Shown here: piece after piece, positions 34,481 through 42,531 of the stretch
Layout of the letters: every line of letters starts with the position of its first letter
How positions within the stretch are numbered: the stretch's first letter is position 1
DNA from: Pseudomonas fluorescens
GTDB lineage: Bacteria; Pseudomonadota; Gammaproteobacteria; Pseudomonadales; Pseudomonadaceae
DNA: 64,000 nt
Reading direction: 5' to 3'
Assembly: GCF_001708445.1 (NCBI RefSeq)
Contig: NZ_CP015637.1
Coordinates: forward strand, 1,985,001 to 2,049,000
Made by a program: the position numbers and the translations under genes
The notes under the pieces: model-generated
The model's input: the letters and a program-made list of their open reading frames with translations, nothing else
Told to the model about the DNA's origin: nothing
Databases searched by the model: none

Positions 34481-34499
34481 GGATGAGAATGAGAAATCC
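34481..34499. promoter_or_regulatory. possible Fur box upstream of fpvG
   Basis: GGATGAGAATGAGAAATCC contains TGAGAATGA, a common Fur-box core, and has palindromic ends (GGAT/ATCC). It lies about 95 bases before the fpvG start, where Fur control of a pyoverdine-related operon is expected. Confidence 0.45.
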
Positions 34500-34770
34500 C
34501 TAAGCGGGATATGAAAGAAAATGTTTCAGGTTCACATTCAGGGCGCTTTATCGCCTCCATCGAACACGAAACATGTTCCAAGCCATCACCCAGGCGCCCT
34601 TGCTGCTGGGCCTGGATGCAGTTGGCAGCACCTTGCAGTGCAGCGAAGCGATCAAGGCATTCGAACGCGGCCACCTGCAAGCCAACCCGTGGCTTAACTG
34701 ACCCACGGCCAAACAAATGTGGGAGGTCCCGCTCAATATCCGACTTAGCGCTGTCGCGCAGCAAACTGGA

Positions 34771-34858
34771 ACCCCTGTGGCGAGCGGGCTTGTTGTGGCA
34801 AGCCCTAATGCCGTTCAGTTAAGGCTTTTTTGTAGGAGCGAGCTTGCTCGCGAAGAAC
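34771..34858 (+). repeat. Mosaic REP sequence, copy at the left edge of the 13-kb block
   Basis: The order is a REP core (TGTGGCGAGCGGGCTTG), then GTGGCAAGCCC, then CTAATGCCGTTCAGTTAAGG, then TGTAGGAGCGAGCTTGCTCG and CGAAGAAC. The same series of pieces occurs at 47878-47957, in the same orientation. The promoter remnant begins directly after it. Upstream, 34500-34770 holds only a 42-codon open frame (34573-34701) that I could not support as a gene. Confidence 0.75.
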
Positions 34859-34876
34859 TTACAGGCGCCGCGTGTC

Positions 34877-34985
34877 GAATCTTGCGTAACTCTTTGTTTA
34901 CCAAGGAGTTTTCCGTTTCGACTGCGCCGGAAGTGGGGCGAATTATAGACTTCCAGAATCTGCCGTCAACTCTTTATTTGGAATT
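34877..34985 (-). promoter_or_regulatory. Orphan strong stable-RNA-type promoter (rRNA promoter relic), pointing left
   Basis: On the minus strand TTGACG (34969-34964), a 16-base spacer and TATAAT (34947-34942) form a near-consensus sigma-70 promoter followed by a GC-rich discriminator. About 79 bases downstream a second, degraded copy of the unit occurs: GAATCTTGCGTAACTCTTTG at 34877-34896 versus GAATCTGCCGTCAACTCTTT at 34956-34975, plus strand. Tandem promoters like this stand before rRNA operons in pseudomonads. No RNA gene follows; the series stops at the mosaic REP. The downstream sequence (CGCAGTCGAAACGGAAAACT) also recalls rRNA leaders, from memory only. The interval 34986-35130 shows nothing else. 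Confidence 0.55.
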
Positions 34986-35130
34986 TCTATCAAACCACCG
35001 AAAACACCTGACATTCCTTCTATATAGGACGTGTGGCAGCGATAGTTGGGCAATATATTGCTCATTACTCAACAGTTCAGCATCATAGCGACCTCTGCTT
35101 CTCTACTATGACCTTGGACGACACACCTCA

Positions 35131-36018
35131 ATGACCACCCCACCCCGCAGCCTGGCCTCGGCATTGTTTCCAGTAGGCCTGCTGTTAATCGCCATGGCCT
35201 CCATACAGTCCGGCGCTTCGCTGGCCAAGAGCATGTTCCCTATCATCGGCGCACAAGGCACCACGACCCTGCGCCTGATTTTCGCCAGCGTGATCATGCT
35301 GCTTCTATTGCGCCCCTGGCGCGCAAAGCTGACGGCCAAGTCCCTGCGCACCGTAATCGTCTACGGAATGGCGCTGGGCGGCATGAACTTCCTCTTCTAT
35401 ATGTCCTTGCGCACCGTCCCCCTGGGCATTGCAGTAGCACTCGAATTTACGGGCCCCCTCGCCGTGGCTATCTATGCATCACGGCGAGCGATGGACTTCC
35501 TGTGGATTGCCCTCGCGATCATTGGCCTGCTCCTGCTGATCCCGATGGGGGAAGCCAGCAGTGGCATTGACTTGATCGGCGCGGGCTACGCATTGGGTGC
35601 GGGCGTCTGCTGGGCGCTGTATATCCTGTTTGGCCAAAAAGCCGGCAACGACAACGGCGTACAAACCGCCGCGCTGGGCGTCATGATTGCCGCCCTCTTC
35701 GTCGCACCGATTGGTATCGTCCATGCCGGTACTGCATTGCTGACACCCGCCCTGATCCCTATCGCCATTGGCGTCGCCATTCTGTCCACCGCCTTGCCCT
35801 ATACCCTTGAAATGGTCGCACTGACCCGACTACCCGCCCGCACCTTCGGTACGTTGATGAGCATCGAGCCCGCGTTCGGCGCGCTTTCCGGCCTGTTTTT
35901 CCTGCATGAGCACTTATCCCTCGCCCAATGGCTGGCCATCACCTGCATCATCCTGGCCTCCGTAGGCGCCACATTGACCATGCGCAATGAATCCAAACCA
36001 CTGGTGCCCGCCGACTAA
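35131..36018 (+). CDS. rhtA: Threonine/homoserine exporter RhtA (DMT superfamily)
   Basis: The 295-residue protein has ten predicted membrane helices and two EamA halves. Its length equals that of E. coli RhtA and it shares long recognisable segments: IAMASIQSGASLAKSMFP, VPLGIAVALEFTGPLAVA, AILSTALPYTLEMVALTRLP and RTFGTLMSIEPA. RhtA exports threonine and homoserine across the inner membrane. It stands alone, with about 145 bases of leader after the orphan promoter relic (which points away). Confidence 0.88.
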   Translation: MTTPPRSLASALFPVGLLLIAMASIQSGASLAKSMFPIIGAQGTTTLRLIFASVIMLLLLRPWRAKLTAKSLRTVIVYGMALGGMNFLFYMSLRTVPLGIAVALEFTGPLAVAIYASRRAMDFLWIALAIIGLLLLIPMGEASSGIDLIGAGYALGAGVCWALYILFGQKAGNDNGVQTAALGVMIAALFVAPIGIVHAGTALLTPALIPIAIGVAILSTALPYTLEMVALTRLPARTFGTLMSIEPAFGALSGLFFLHEHLSLAQWLAITCIILASVGATLTMRNESKPLVPAD

Positions 36019-36184
36019 TCATCTTTCGAGGTAGCTCTGGTATTTGCCGCTCATTTAGGCCATGTTTAGTCGGTAAACCAATGTCATTCATGGAGAATTT
36101 CGACAAGGACAGCCCGAACGCTACAATCGAGAGCGAGTAAGGCCAGCTCCAGGCTTTTTTGCGGAGCGGCTATTAAGGATAGGA

Positions 36185-36466
36185 ATGAAGCGAATTTTGA
36201 TACTGTTCATGGTCGTGGCCATTGCTGGCTGTGCCGCGACCACCAAGACAGAAGTGAAGCGGGGCAAAAAAGGGCTGCATATCAACTGTTCGGGCCTGTC
36301 GTCCTCCTGGGACCAGTGCTACACCAGTGCCACCAATTCTTGCGGAGCCAAGGGCTACCGGGTTATCGCCAAATCCGGTGACAATTCCGAGGAGCCTGGG
36401 GACTACCCCTTCGGCCTCAACCCTGCTGGCTACACCAGCCGCAGCATGATCGTCATCTGTAAGTAG
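36185..36466 (+). CDS. Small lipoprotein of unknown function
   Basis: The 93-residue protein has a lipoprotein signal (MKRILILFMVVAIAGC, Cys16) and a short mature domain with GLHINCSGLSSSWDQCYTSA, four further Cys residues and a C-terminal SRSMIVICK. The paired cysteines suggest disulfides. ATG 36185 follows AAGGATAGGA. I recognise no named family. After the stop a short hairpin (GAGCAGTC/GACTGCTC, 36473-36491) lacks a T-run. Confidence 0.8.
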   Translation: MKRILILFMVVAIAGCAATTKTEVKRGKKGLHINCSGLSSSWDQCYTSATNSCGAKGYRVIAKSGDNSEEPGDYPFGLNPAGYTSRSMIVICK

Positions 36467-36572
36467 TCACCCGAGCAGTCCCCGACTGCTCCGATCAAAT
36501 TCCTGACACAAACCTGCCCTTTGCGATGCTGTGGCTACACTCCTGCTTGATCACCGAGCCAAAGGAGTTCCC

Positions 36573-37304
36573 ATGACGCACAACAAGAAAATCGTTTTGG
36601 TAGTGGGTGCGGGCGATGCAACCGGCAGCGCCATTGCCAAACGCTTTGCCCGCGAGGGGTATGTGGCCTGCGTCACCCGTCGCAGCGCCGACAAACTGCA
36701 GCCGCTGGTGGACAGCATCCAGCTGGCGGGCGGCCAAGCCCATGGTTTTGCTTGCGATGCGCGCAAAGAAGAAGGCGTTATCGCACTGATCGAACAGATC
36801 GAAAGCGAACTGGGCCCTATCGAAGTCCTCGTCTTCAATATCGGCGCCAACGTCCCCTGCAGCATCCTGGAAGAAACGGCGCGCAAATACTTCAAGATCT
36901 GGGAGATGGCGTGTTTCTCCGGTTTCCTGAATGCCCGCGAAGTCGCCAAACGCATGGTTACGCGCAACCGCGGCACCATCCTGTTCACCGGCGCCACGGC
37001 AGGTCTGCGTGGAGCTGCAGGGTTTGCCGCGTTCGCCGGCGCCAAGCACGGAATTCGCGCCCTCGCCCAAAGTATGGCGAGGGAATTAGGCCCCCGAGGT
37101 ATCCACGTCGCCCACGTGGTGGTGGACGGCGCTATCGATACCGCGTTCATTCGCGACAATTTTCCGCAGAAATATGCCCTCAAGGATCAGGACGGCATTC
37201 TCAACCCCGACCATATCGCCGATAACTATTGGTTCCTACATAGCCAGCCACGGGACGCCTGGACTTTCGAACTGGACCTGCGCCCCTGGAACGAGCCCTG
37301 GTAG
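36573..37304 (+). CDS. SDR-family protein lacking the usual catalytic Ser/Tyr
   Basis: ATG 36573 follows AAAGGAG. The 243-residue protein is a short-chain dehydrogenase/reductase: coenzyme motif VVGAGDATGSA (Gly12 to Gly18) and NIGAN in place of NNAG at 89-93. The usual YxxxK motif reads F154-AGA-K158, and the segment that normally holds the catalytic Ser reads FTGATAG at 138-144. Thus Tyr is replaced by Phe and Ser is not obvious. It may bind NAD(P) without classical SDR catalysis, or belong to an atypical subgroup. It is 37 bases upstream of a DsbA-fold gene, likely one operon. Confidence 0.8.
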   Translation: MTHNKKIVLVVGAGDATGSAIAKRFAREGYVACVTRRSADKLQPLVDSIQLAGGQAHGFACDARKEEGVIALIEQIESELGPIEVLVFNIGANVPCSILEETARKYFKIWEMACFSGFLNAREVAKRMVTRNRGTILFTGATAGLRGAAGFAAFAGAKHGIRALAQSMARELGPRGIHVAHVVVDGAIDTAFIRDNFPQKYALKDQDGILNPDHIADNYWFLHSQPRDAWTFELDLRPWNEPW

Positions 37305-37341
37305 TCACGCCTCCCATAACAATAAGCAGCGAGCAGCAACC

Positions 37342-37956
37342 ATGAATAAGCCCCTGGAGTTCTTCTTCGACCTCGGCAGTCCCGCCACTTACCTGGCGTA
37401 TACCCAACTCCCTGCCCTGTGCGCCGAAACCGGCGCACTGCTGGTGTATCGGCCAATACTATTAGGGGGCGTATTCAAGGCGACCGGCAACGCTTCCCCG
37501 ATCACCGTCCCCGCCAAAGGTCGCTACCTGTTGGATGACCTGGCGCGATATGCCCGACGCTACAAGGTTGTGCTCAAGTTCAGCCCGCACTTCCCTATCA
37601 ATACGCTGGTATTGATGAGGGCAGTTACCGGCATGCAAATGCACCAACCTGAACGCTTCCAGGCCTTCATCGACTGCCTGTTCCACGCCCTCTGGGTAGA
37701 AGGCCGTCATTTGGGAGACCCCGCCGTCGTGGCCACAGTCCTCACTGAGCAGGGTTTCGATCCGGAACAAATATTGGCCCTGTCCAACGATGAAGTCGTA
37801 AAAGCCGCCCTCAAGGACAACACCGAACGAGCCGTTCAACGCGGGGTGTTTGGTGCGCCCAGCCTGTTTGTAGGAGATCAGTTGTTTTTCGGCCAAGACC
37901 GTCTGGAGTTTGTACGGGAAGCCCTTGGCAACATTTCGATCGTCGACCGCCCTTGA
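37342..37956 (+). CDS. 2-hydroxychromene-2-carboxylate isomerase-like / kappa-class GST (DsbA fold)
   Basis: ATG 37342 (MNKPLEFFFDLGSPATYLAY) gives 204 residues with the DSBA-like thioredoxin fold of the HCCA isomerase/kappa GST family. Ser in FDLGSPATYLA is at the glutathione-activating position, and the C-terminal GVFGAPSLFVGDQLFFGQDRL is the family hallmark. Family enzymes isomerise ring-cleavage products in naphthalene breakdown using glutathione. No aromatic pathway genes are nearby, so the physiological substrate is open. Confidence 0.85.
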   Translation: MNKPLEFFFDLGSPATYLAYTQLPALCAETGALLVYRPILLGGVFKATGNASPITVPAKGRYLLDDLARYARRYKVVLKFSPHFPINTLVLMRAVTGMQMHQPERFQAFIDCLFHALWVEGRHLGDPAVVATVLTEQGFDPEQILALSNDEVVKAALKDNTERAVQRGVFGAPSLFVGDQLFFGQDRLEFVREALGNISIVDRP

Positions 37957-38040
37957 ACGTCCCCTTGCGAACCCGTCTTAGGCGGCAACGATTGAATGGG
38001 GGCTCGGCATTGCGCTGTCGCCCCCCTGAACCGCAACCGA

Positions 38041-39849
38041 TCAAATAGCGGCAGTGCGGACCTGCAACCACTCCAGCGCGGCACCGCTTAGCAATGGGCT
38101 CAAACGCTCCCGCACCTCGGCGTGGTAGGCGTTGAACCACTGGCGCTCATCAGCCGTCAACAACGATGGCTCCAGGCAACGTGTATCGATGGGGCACAAG
38201 GTCAGGGTTTCGAACGAGAGGAACTCACCAAACTCGGTCTTGCCCGCTTCACGGTTCAATACCAGGTTCTCGATGCGCACGCCCCAACGGCCTGGGCGAT
38301 ATGTACCGGGCTCAATCGAGGTGATCATGCCAGGCTGCATCGCGGTTTGCGGTGCGGTCGCGGCCTGATAGGCGATCACCTGTGGGCCCTCATGCACATT
38401 GAGGAAATAGCCTACGCCGTGACCGGTACCGTGGCCGTAGTCCACGCCCTCAGCCCAGATCGGCGCCCGCGCGATCGAATCCAACAGCGGCGAGAGGATA
38501 CCCTTGGGGAAATGCGCACGGGACAGGGCGATCACACCTTTGAGTACCCGGGTACAGTCGCGCTTCTGCTCCTCGCTCGGCGTACCGATGGGCACCATCC
38601 GCGTGATATCCGTCGTGCCGCCCAGGTACTGGCCGCCCGAGTCGATCAACAGCAGGCCATCACCTTCGATCAGCGCGTGCTCTTCTTCAGTGGCATGGTA
38701 ATGCGGCATGGCGCCATTGGCGTTGAAGGCCGCAATAGTGTTGAAACTCAGTGAAACATAACCCGGGCGACGGGCGCGTGCAGCCGTTAAATGTTCGTCG
38801 ATGGTCAGCTCGGTAATGCGTTCACGCCCCAGGGCGCTGTCGAGCCAGGCGAAGAATTCGCACAACGCCGCGCCATCCTGTTCCATGGCCTGGCGGATAT
38901 GTTCAGCATCGGCCAAGCTCTTGCGAGACTTGGCCAGCGTGGTCGGGTTCAATCCTTCGACCAACTTGACCCCCGCATCGAGATGCTCAAGCAAACCGGC
39001 AGTCACACGTGCTGGATCAACCTGCAAACTGGCGCCCGGCGGCACAGCACGCAATGCATCAGCCACTTCGCTGTAATCGCGTAGCGTCACCCCATCCCGC
39101 GCCAACGTGGCACGCAACTCGGCATCGACCTTGCCCAGTGCCACGAACAAGGTGGCCTGCTGCTGATTGACCAGGGCAAAGGACACAAACACCGGGTTGA
39201 ACGACACATCGCCGCCGCGCAGATTGAACAGCCACGCAATGTCGTCCAGCGTCGCAATGAAGTGCCAGTCGGCGCCCCGCTCTTTCAAGCTGCTGCGCAG
39301 TGCGGCAAGTTTCTCGCCACGGCTAACGGTGGCCTGGGGCGGCAGATGCGGGTAGATCGGTTGATTCGGCAACGGCGGCCGGTCTTGCCAGACCTCATTC
39401 AACAGGTCGATATCGGTACGCAAGCGCGCGCCACGCTCCGCCAGCTTGCTGCCCAGGGTTCGCGCCGAGGCCACGGCCATGACCGCACCGTCGACCGCCA
39501 CCACACCGCCTTCCGGGGTTTGTTCGGCCAGCCATTCCAACGGACCGGGTTGGCCGGGTTGCAGTTTTACCAACTCGATACCGCTGCCCTTGAGCTCCTT
39601 GCTCGCCTGTTCCCAGTAACGGCTGTCAGCCCAGACACCGGCGAAGTCCGCGGTGACAATCAGTGTCCCGACCGAACCATGAAACCCCGACAACCACTGG
39701 CGACCCTGCCAGTAGCCGGGCAGGTATTCGGACAAGTGTGGGTCGGCCGACGGCACCAGCAGGGCGTGAATGCCCTCGCGGCTCATCAGTTCACGGGTAT
39801 GCGCAAGGCGCTGGGGCACCGTTCCATGGGTCAAAGGCTGCGTACTCAT
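38041..39849 (-). CDS. Xaa-Pro aminopeptidase (aminopeptidase P family, M24B)
   Basis: ATG 39849 (MSTQPLTHGTVPQRLAHTRE) yields 602 residues, the length of the three-domain, eukaryote-like aminopeptidase P form. Two creatinase-like N-terminal domains (about 15-145 and 165-310) precede the M24 pita-bread domain. Its metal ligands are visible: LLIDSGGQY and GTTDITR (Asp pair), GHGTGHGVG (His), SIEPGTY (Glu) and RIENLV (Glu). It removes N-terminal residues preceding proline. It is separated from the cysteine desulfurase gene upstream by about 50 bases, same strand. Confidence 0.9.
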   Translation of the reverse strand: MSTQPLTHGTVPQRLAHTRELMSREGIHALLVPSADPHLSEYLPGYWQGRQWLSGFHGSVGTLIVTADFAGVWADSRYWEQASKELKGSGIELVKLQPGQPGPLEWLAEQTPEGGVVAVDGAVMAVASARTLGSKLAERGARLRTDIDLLNEVWQDRPPLPNQPIYPHLPPQATVSRGEKLAALRSSLKERGADWHFIATLDDIAWLFNLRGGDVSFNPVFVSFALVNQQQATLFVALGKVDAELRATLARDGVTLRDYSEVADALRAVPPGASLQVDPARVTAGLLEHLDAGVKLVEGLNPTTLAKSRKSLADAEHIRQAMEQDGAALCEFFAWLDSALGRERITELTIDEHLTAARARRPGYVSLSFNTIAAFNANGAMPHYHATEEEHALIEGDGLLLIDSGGQYLGGTTDITRMVPIGTPSEEQKRDCTRVLKGVIALSRAHFPKGILSPLLDSIARAPIWAEGVDYGHGTGHGVGYFLNVHEGPQVIAYQAATAPQTAMQPGMITSIEPGTYRPGRWGVRIENLVLNREAGKTEFGEFLSFETLTLCPIDTRCLEPSLLTADERQWFNAYHAEVRERLSPLLSGAALEWLQVRTAAI

Positions 39850-39898
39850 TGTGTCTCCTGCTAACCACGAATAATTGTTATGTGCTGCAAATGGATAA

Positions 39899-41059
39899 TC
39901 AGACCGCCCAGAACGCCGGTGCACTGGCAAGGGCGGCCTTGATCAATTGCACAGCCTGGTCGATATCCTGTTCGGTGGTAAACCGGCCCAGGCTCAGGCG
40001 AATGGTTCGAGCGGCGGAGCGTGCATCATGGCCCAGGGCCAGAAGGACGTGGGACGGTGCATTGCTGGCCGAGTTGCAGGCCGACGTCGCCGAAAAGGCG
40101 ATACCGGCACTCAGGGCGGCAGAATTGAATTCGCCTTCGCCGAACGTCAGGCTGAGGGTGTGCGGAATACGCTGCGCCGGGCTGCCATTGAGGCGTACGC
40201 CTGCCACCGGTGCCAACTGATCCAGCAGGCGCTGGCGCAAAGCCACGATCCGGGCCTTCTCCTCCGCAAAAGACTCCGCCGCCAAGGCAAACGCCGCCCC
40301 CATGCCCGCGATTTGATGCGTCGCCAGGGTGCCGGAACGCAAACCGCCCTCATGGCCACCGCCATGAATCTGCGCAGATACCTTCTGCTGGGCCCGAGGC
40401 CCGACATACAACGCGCCGATGCCCTTGGGACCGTACAGCTTGTGGGCGGAAAATGACATCAGGTCCACCGGCCATTGCGTCAGGTCGATAGCCACCTTGC
40501 CCGCCCCTTGCGCCGCGTCCACATGCAGCAACGCACCCTGCGCCCGCACTCGCGCGCCAATCGCCGGAATGTCATTGAGGGTACCCAGTTCGTTGTTCAC
40601 CAGCATCAGCGACACCAGGAAGGTGTCCTCACGCAAGGCTTCGCTGACCGCCTCGACACTGATCAAGCCATCGGCATCCGGCACCAGGTAGGTCACGGCC
40701 ACCCCGGCGTCCTGCAACTGCCGCGCGGTATCCAGGGTTGCCTTGTGCTCGATCTGGCTGGTGATGATATGCCCGCCCGCCACGCCACGCGCCTGGGCCA
40801 CGCCCTTGATCGCAAGGTTGTTGGATTCAGTGGCTCCGGAGGTCCAGACGATCTGTCCTGGCTCGGCGCCCACCAGCTCGGCCACCTGGCGACGTGCCTG
40901 TTCAACCGTTTGCCGGGCCGCTTGGCCGAACGCATGGGAACTGGACGCAGGGTTGCCAAAGTTGGCATTGAAGCCCAGGCACTCGACCATCACCTGGATG
41001 ACCCGCTCATCCACCGGCGTGGTGGCGGCGTAGTCGAAATACAGCGGACGTTTATTCAT
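39899..41059 (-). CDS. Cysteine desulfurase (NifS/IscS class I)
   Basis: ATG 41059 (MNKRPLYFDYAATTPVDERV) gives 386 residues. PLP-enzyme features are ATESNNLAIKG, EHKATLD, NNELGTLNDIP, HVDAAQGAGK and the PLP Lys in SFSAHKLYGPKG. The mobile-loop Cys is in SATSACNSAS. It converts cysteine to alanine with a persulfide on the enzyme. No iscU, iscA or hscAB genes are nearby, so this is a stand-alone paralogue rather than the housekeeping IscS. It is not obviously linked to the sulfonate genes, which lie on the other strand about 0.9 kb away. Confidence 0.9.
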   Translation of the reverse strand: MNKRPLYFDYAATTPVDERVIQVMVECLGFNANFGNPASSSHAFGQAARQTVEQARRQVAELVGAEPGQIVWTSGATESNNLAIKGVAQARGVAGGHIITSQIEHKATLDTARQLQDAGVAVTYLVPDADGLISVEAVSEALREDTFLVSLMLVNNELGTLNDIPAIGARVRAQGALLHVDAAQGAGKVAIDLTQWPVDLMSFSAHKLYGPKGIGALYVGPRAQQKVSAQIHGGGHEGGLRSGTLATHQIAGMGAAFALAAESFAEEKARIVALRQRLLDQLAPVAGVRLNGSPAQRIPHTLSLTFGEGEFNSAALSAGIAFSATSACNSASNAPSHVLLALGHDARSAARTIRLSLGRFTTEQDIDQAVQLIKAALASAPAFWAV

Positions 41060-41233
41060 GACGTTAAAGACTCGCAGAGCAGGTTCCCGAGAGCAGCGTC
41101 TCAGGGGCATCGACCGGAACAGAGGTGGTCAGGTTTACCTGGTCAAATGCCATTAGAAAAGGATGACTTTATGTAAATGTGCGTAGGAACGCTCCTGAAA
41201 TTCAGCTTAACAGGCTGAAGTCGCTCCATGGCA

Positions 41234-41273
41234 AACAAAAAACCCGAGATTCCTTAAGGGAAACCTCGGGTTC
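41234..41273 (-). terminator. Rho-independent terminator downstream of small lipoprotein gene
   Basis: On the minus strand GAACCCGAG / CTCGGGTT forms the stem, with an additional inner TTCC/GGAA pairing, followed by six T. It starts about 20 bases after the lipoprotein stop at 41293. Confidence 0.8.
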
Positions 41274-41292
41274 TTCAGCACGGCGCAGCCAC

Positions 41293-41562
41293 TCAACTGG
41301 GGCGCCCATGCAAGGTCACGCTGCGCTCGGCATTCATTTCACCCTGGCGATCAAAACCGAAGGGCTTCTGTGGCTGGCCGGTCAGTGCGGCGCGCTGCTG
41401 TTGGTATTCATCAAACGACAAGCCGCGACGGCTCAGCGCTTCCAGAGCCAATTGCTTGGTTTCTTCAGCGGTGTAAGGACGTGATTCCGGTGAGGGATGT
41501 GTCGCACAGCCGGTGAGGAAGGAAGCGACAAGTAATACGCAAACAGCGAGTGACTGGTTCAT
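41293..41562 (-). CDS. Small lipoprotein of unknown function
   Basis: ATG 41562 gives an 89-residue protein with lipobox FLTGC (MNQSLAVCVLLVASFLTGC, Cys19). The hydrophilic mature part includes YTAEETKQLALEALSRRGLSFDEYQQQR. ATG 41601 would add 13 residues before the signal and is unlikely. A strong terminator follows. I recognise no domain. Confidence 0.75.
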   Translation of the reverse strand: MNQSLAVCVLLVASFLTGCATHPSPESRPYTAEETKQLALEALSRRGLSFDEYQQQRAALTGQPQKPFGFDRQGEMNAERSVTLHGRPS

Positions 41563-41789
41563 GGCGAAGGCTCTGCGAAGGAGGTGTAAGTCAATGAACA
41601 CAGGCTACTCCCGCCCCCGCACAGTGAAAAATCATCGTCCGTGATAGTCGCTATCACCCGCCGCGACACCCTCGATAACCAGGCCAACATATTCTTTTAC
41701 GATCTATTAATATGGAAATACGTTCATTTACGGAATAAAAACAACCCACTATAACTAGCTGCACGCCGGGCCCCAGTGTTCGCCAGGCA

Positions 41790-41809
41790 ACTGTTGCGCA
41801 GGCAACAGT
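41790..41809. promoter_or_regulatory. Candidate SfnR enhancer (upstream activating) site
   Basis: ACTGTTGC-GCAG-GCAACAGT is a perfect 8-bp inverted repeat 84 bases upstream of the sigma-54 element, a usual distance for a bacterial enhancer-binding protein. A related half-site, GACAACAGCAAC, lies at 41831-41842. It may be the target of SfnR, encoded at the end of the operon. Confidence 0.5.
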
Positions 41810-41892
41810 CATTCAACAATTCACCAGGCAGACAACAGCAACACTTTTCAGCAGTGAGCCTGTAACCCGCAGCCGGCAAGGCCTGCGCCCAT

Positions 41893-41908
41893 TGGTACAG
41901 CTCTTGCT
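41893..41908 (+). promoter_or_regulatory. Sigma-54 promoter of msuE-msuD-msuC-sfnR
   Basis: TTGGTACAGCTCTTGCT has the invariant GG (41894-41895), exactly ten bases, and GC (41906-41907), close to consensus TGGCAC-N5-TTGC. The msuE ATG is about 50 bases downstream, preceded by AAAAGGAAC. Other than this, the enhancer site and the start of the lipoprotein gene, the 41563-41958 gap holds nothing I recognise. Confidence 0.65.
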
Positions 41909-41958
41909 CAGCCCACGTACTTCACTCGCAATGAACCACTGTTGAAAAGGAACTGTTC

Positions 41959-42522
41959 ATGACCCGTCCCCTGAATGTCGTTGCCCTCTCCGGCGGAACC
42001 TGGCGCCCGTCCCGTACCCTGGTGCTGACCCAAGCGGTACTCGCCGAACTGGCCAGCCTGCTGCCGATCCAGACCACCCTGATCGAACTGGGCGACATTG
42101 CCCGGCCACTGGGCGGCGCGCTGTCGCGCGATGAGCTGCCAGCAGAGATCGAAGCGCAACTGGTGACCATCGAGCAAGCCGACCTGCTGATCGTCGCCGC
42201 ACCGGTCTATCGCGGCTCTTATCCCGGCCTGCTCAAGCACCTGTTCGACCTGGTCGGCCTCAACTCGCTGATCAACACGCCGGTATTGCTCGCAGCCACC
42301 GGCGGCAGCGATCGCCATGCACTGGTCCTCGATCACCAACTGCGGCCGTTATTCAGCTTCTTCCAGGCCTTGACCTTGCCGATTGGCGTGTATGCCACCG
42401 AAGCCGACTTCACCGACTACCAAATAACCAGCGAGCCCTTGAAGGGCCGTATTCGTCTTGCTGCAGAACGCGCGGCGCCCTTGTTTGCCGCGCACTCCAC
42501 TTCTCTGCTGAAAATCGCTTAA
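41959..42522 (+). CDS. msuE: NADH-dependent FMN reductase of methanesulfonate metabolism
   Basis: The 187-residue flavodoxin-like FMN reductase has SGGTWRPSRTLVL (phosphate-binding loop) near the start and VAAPVYRGSYPGLLKHLFDL in the middle. It supplies FMNH2 to the monooxygenases encoded next. The order msuE-msuD-msuC-sfnR and the sigma-54 promoter match the pseudomonad methanesulfonate operon. It ends 9 bases before msuD. Confidence 0.88.
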   Translation: MTRPLNVVALSGGTWRPSRTLVLTQAVLAELASLLPIQTTLIELGDIARPLGGALSRDELPAEIEAQLVTIEQADLLIVAAPVYRGSYPGLLKHLFDLVGLNSLINTPVLLAATGGSDRHALVLDHQLRPLFSFFQALTLPIGVYATEADFTDYQITSEPLKGRIRLAAERAAPLFAAHSTSLLKIA

Positions 42523-42531
42523 GGATCTGTC

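Noticed and set aside
34573..34701. 42-codon plus-strand ORF (MFQAITQAPLLLGLDAVG start) in the fpvG-rhtA gap
   Set aside because: No ribosome-binding site and no recognised family; it may be a gene tail or chance. Kept out of the CDS list.
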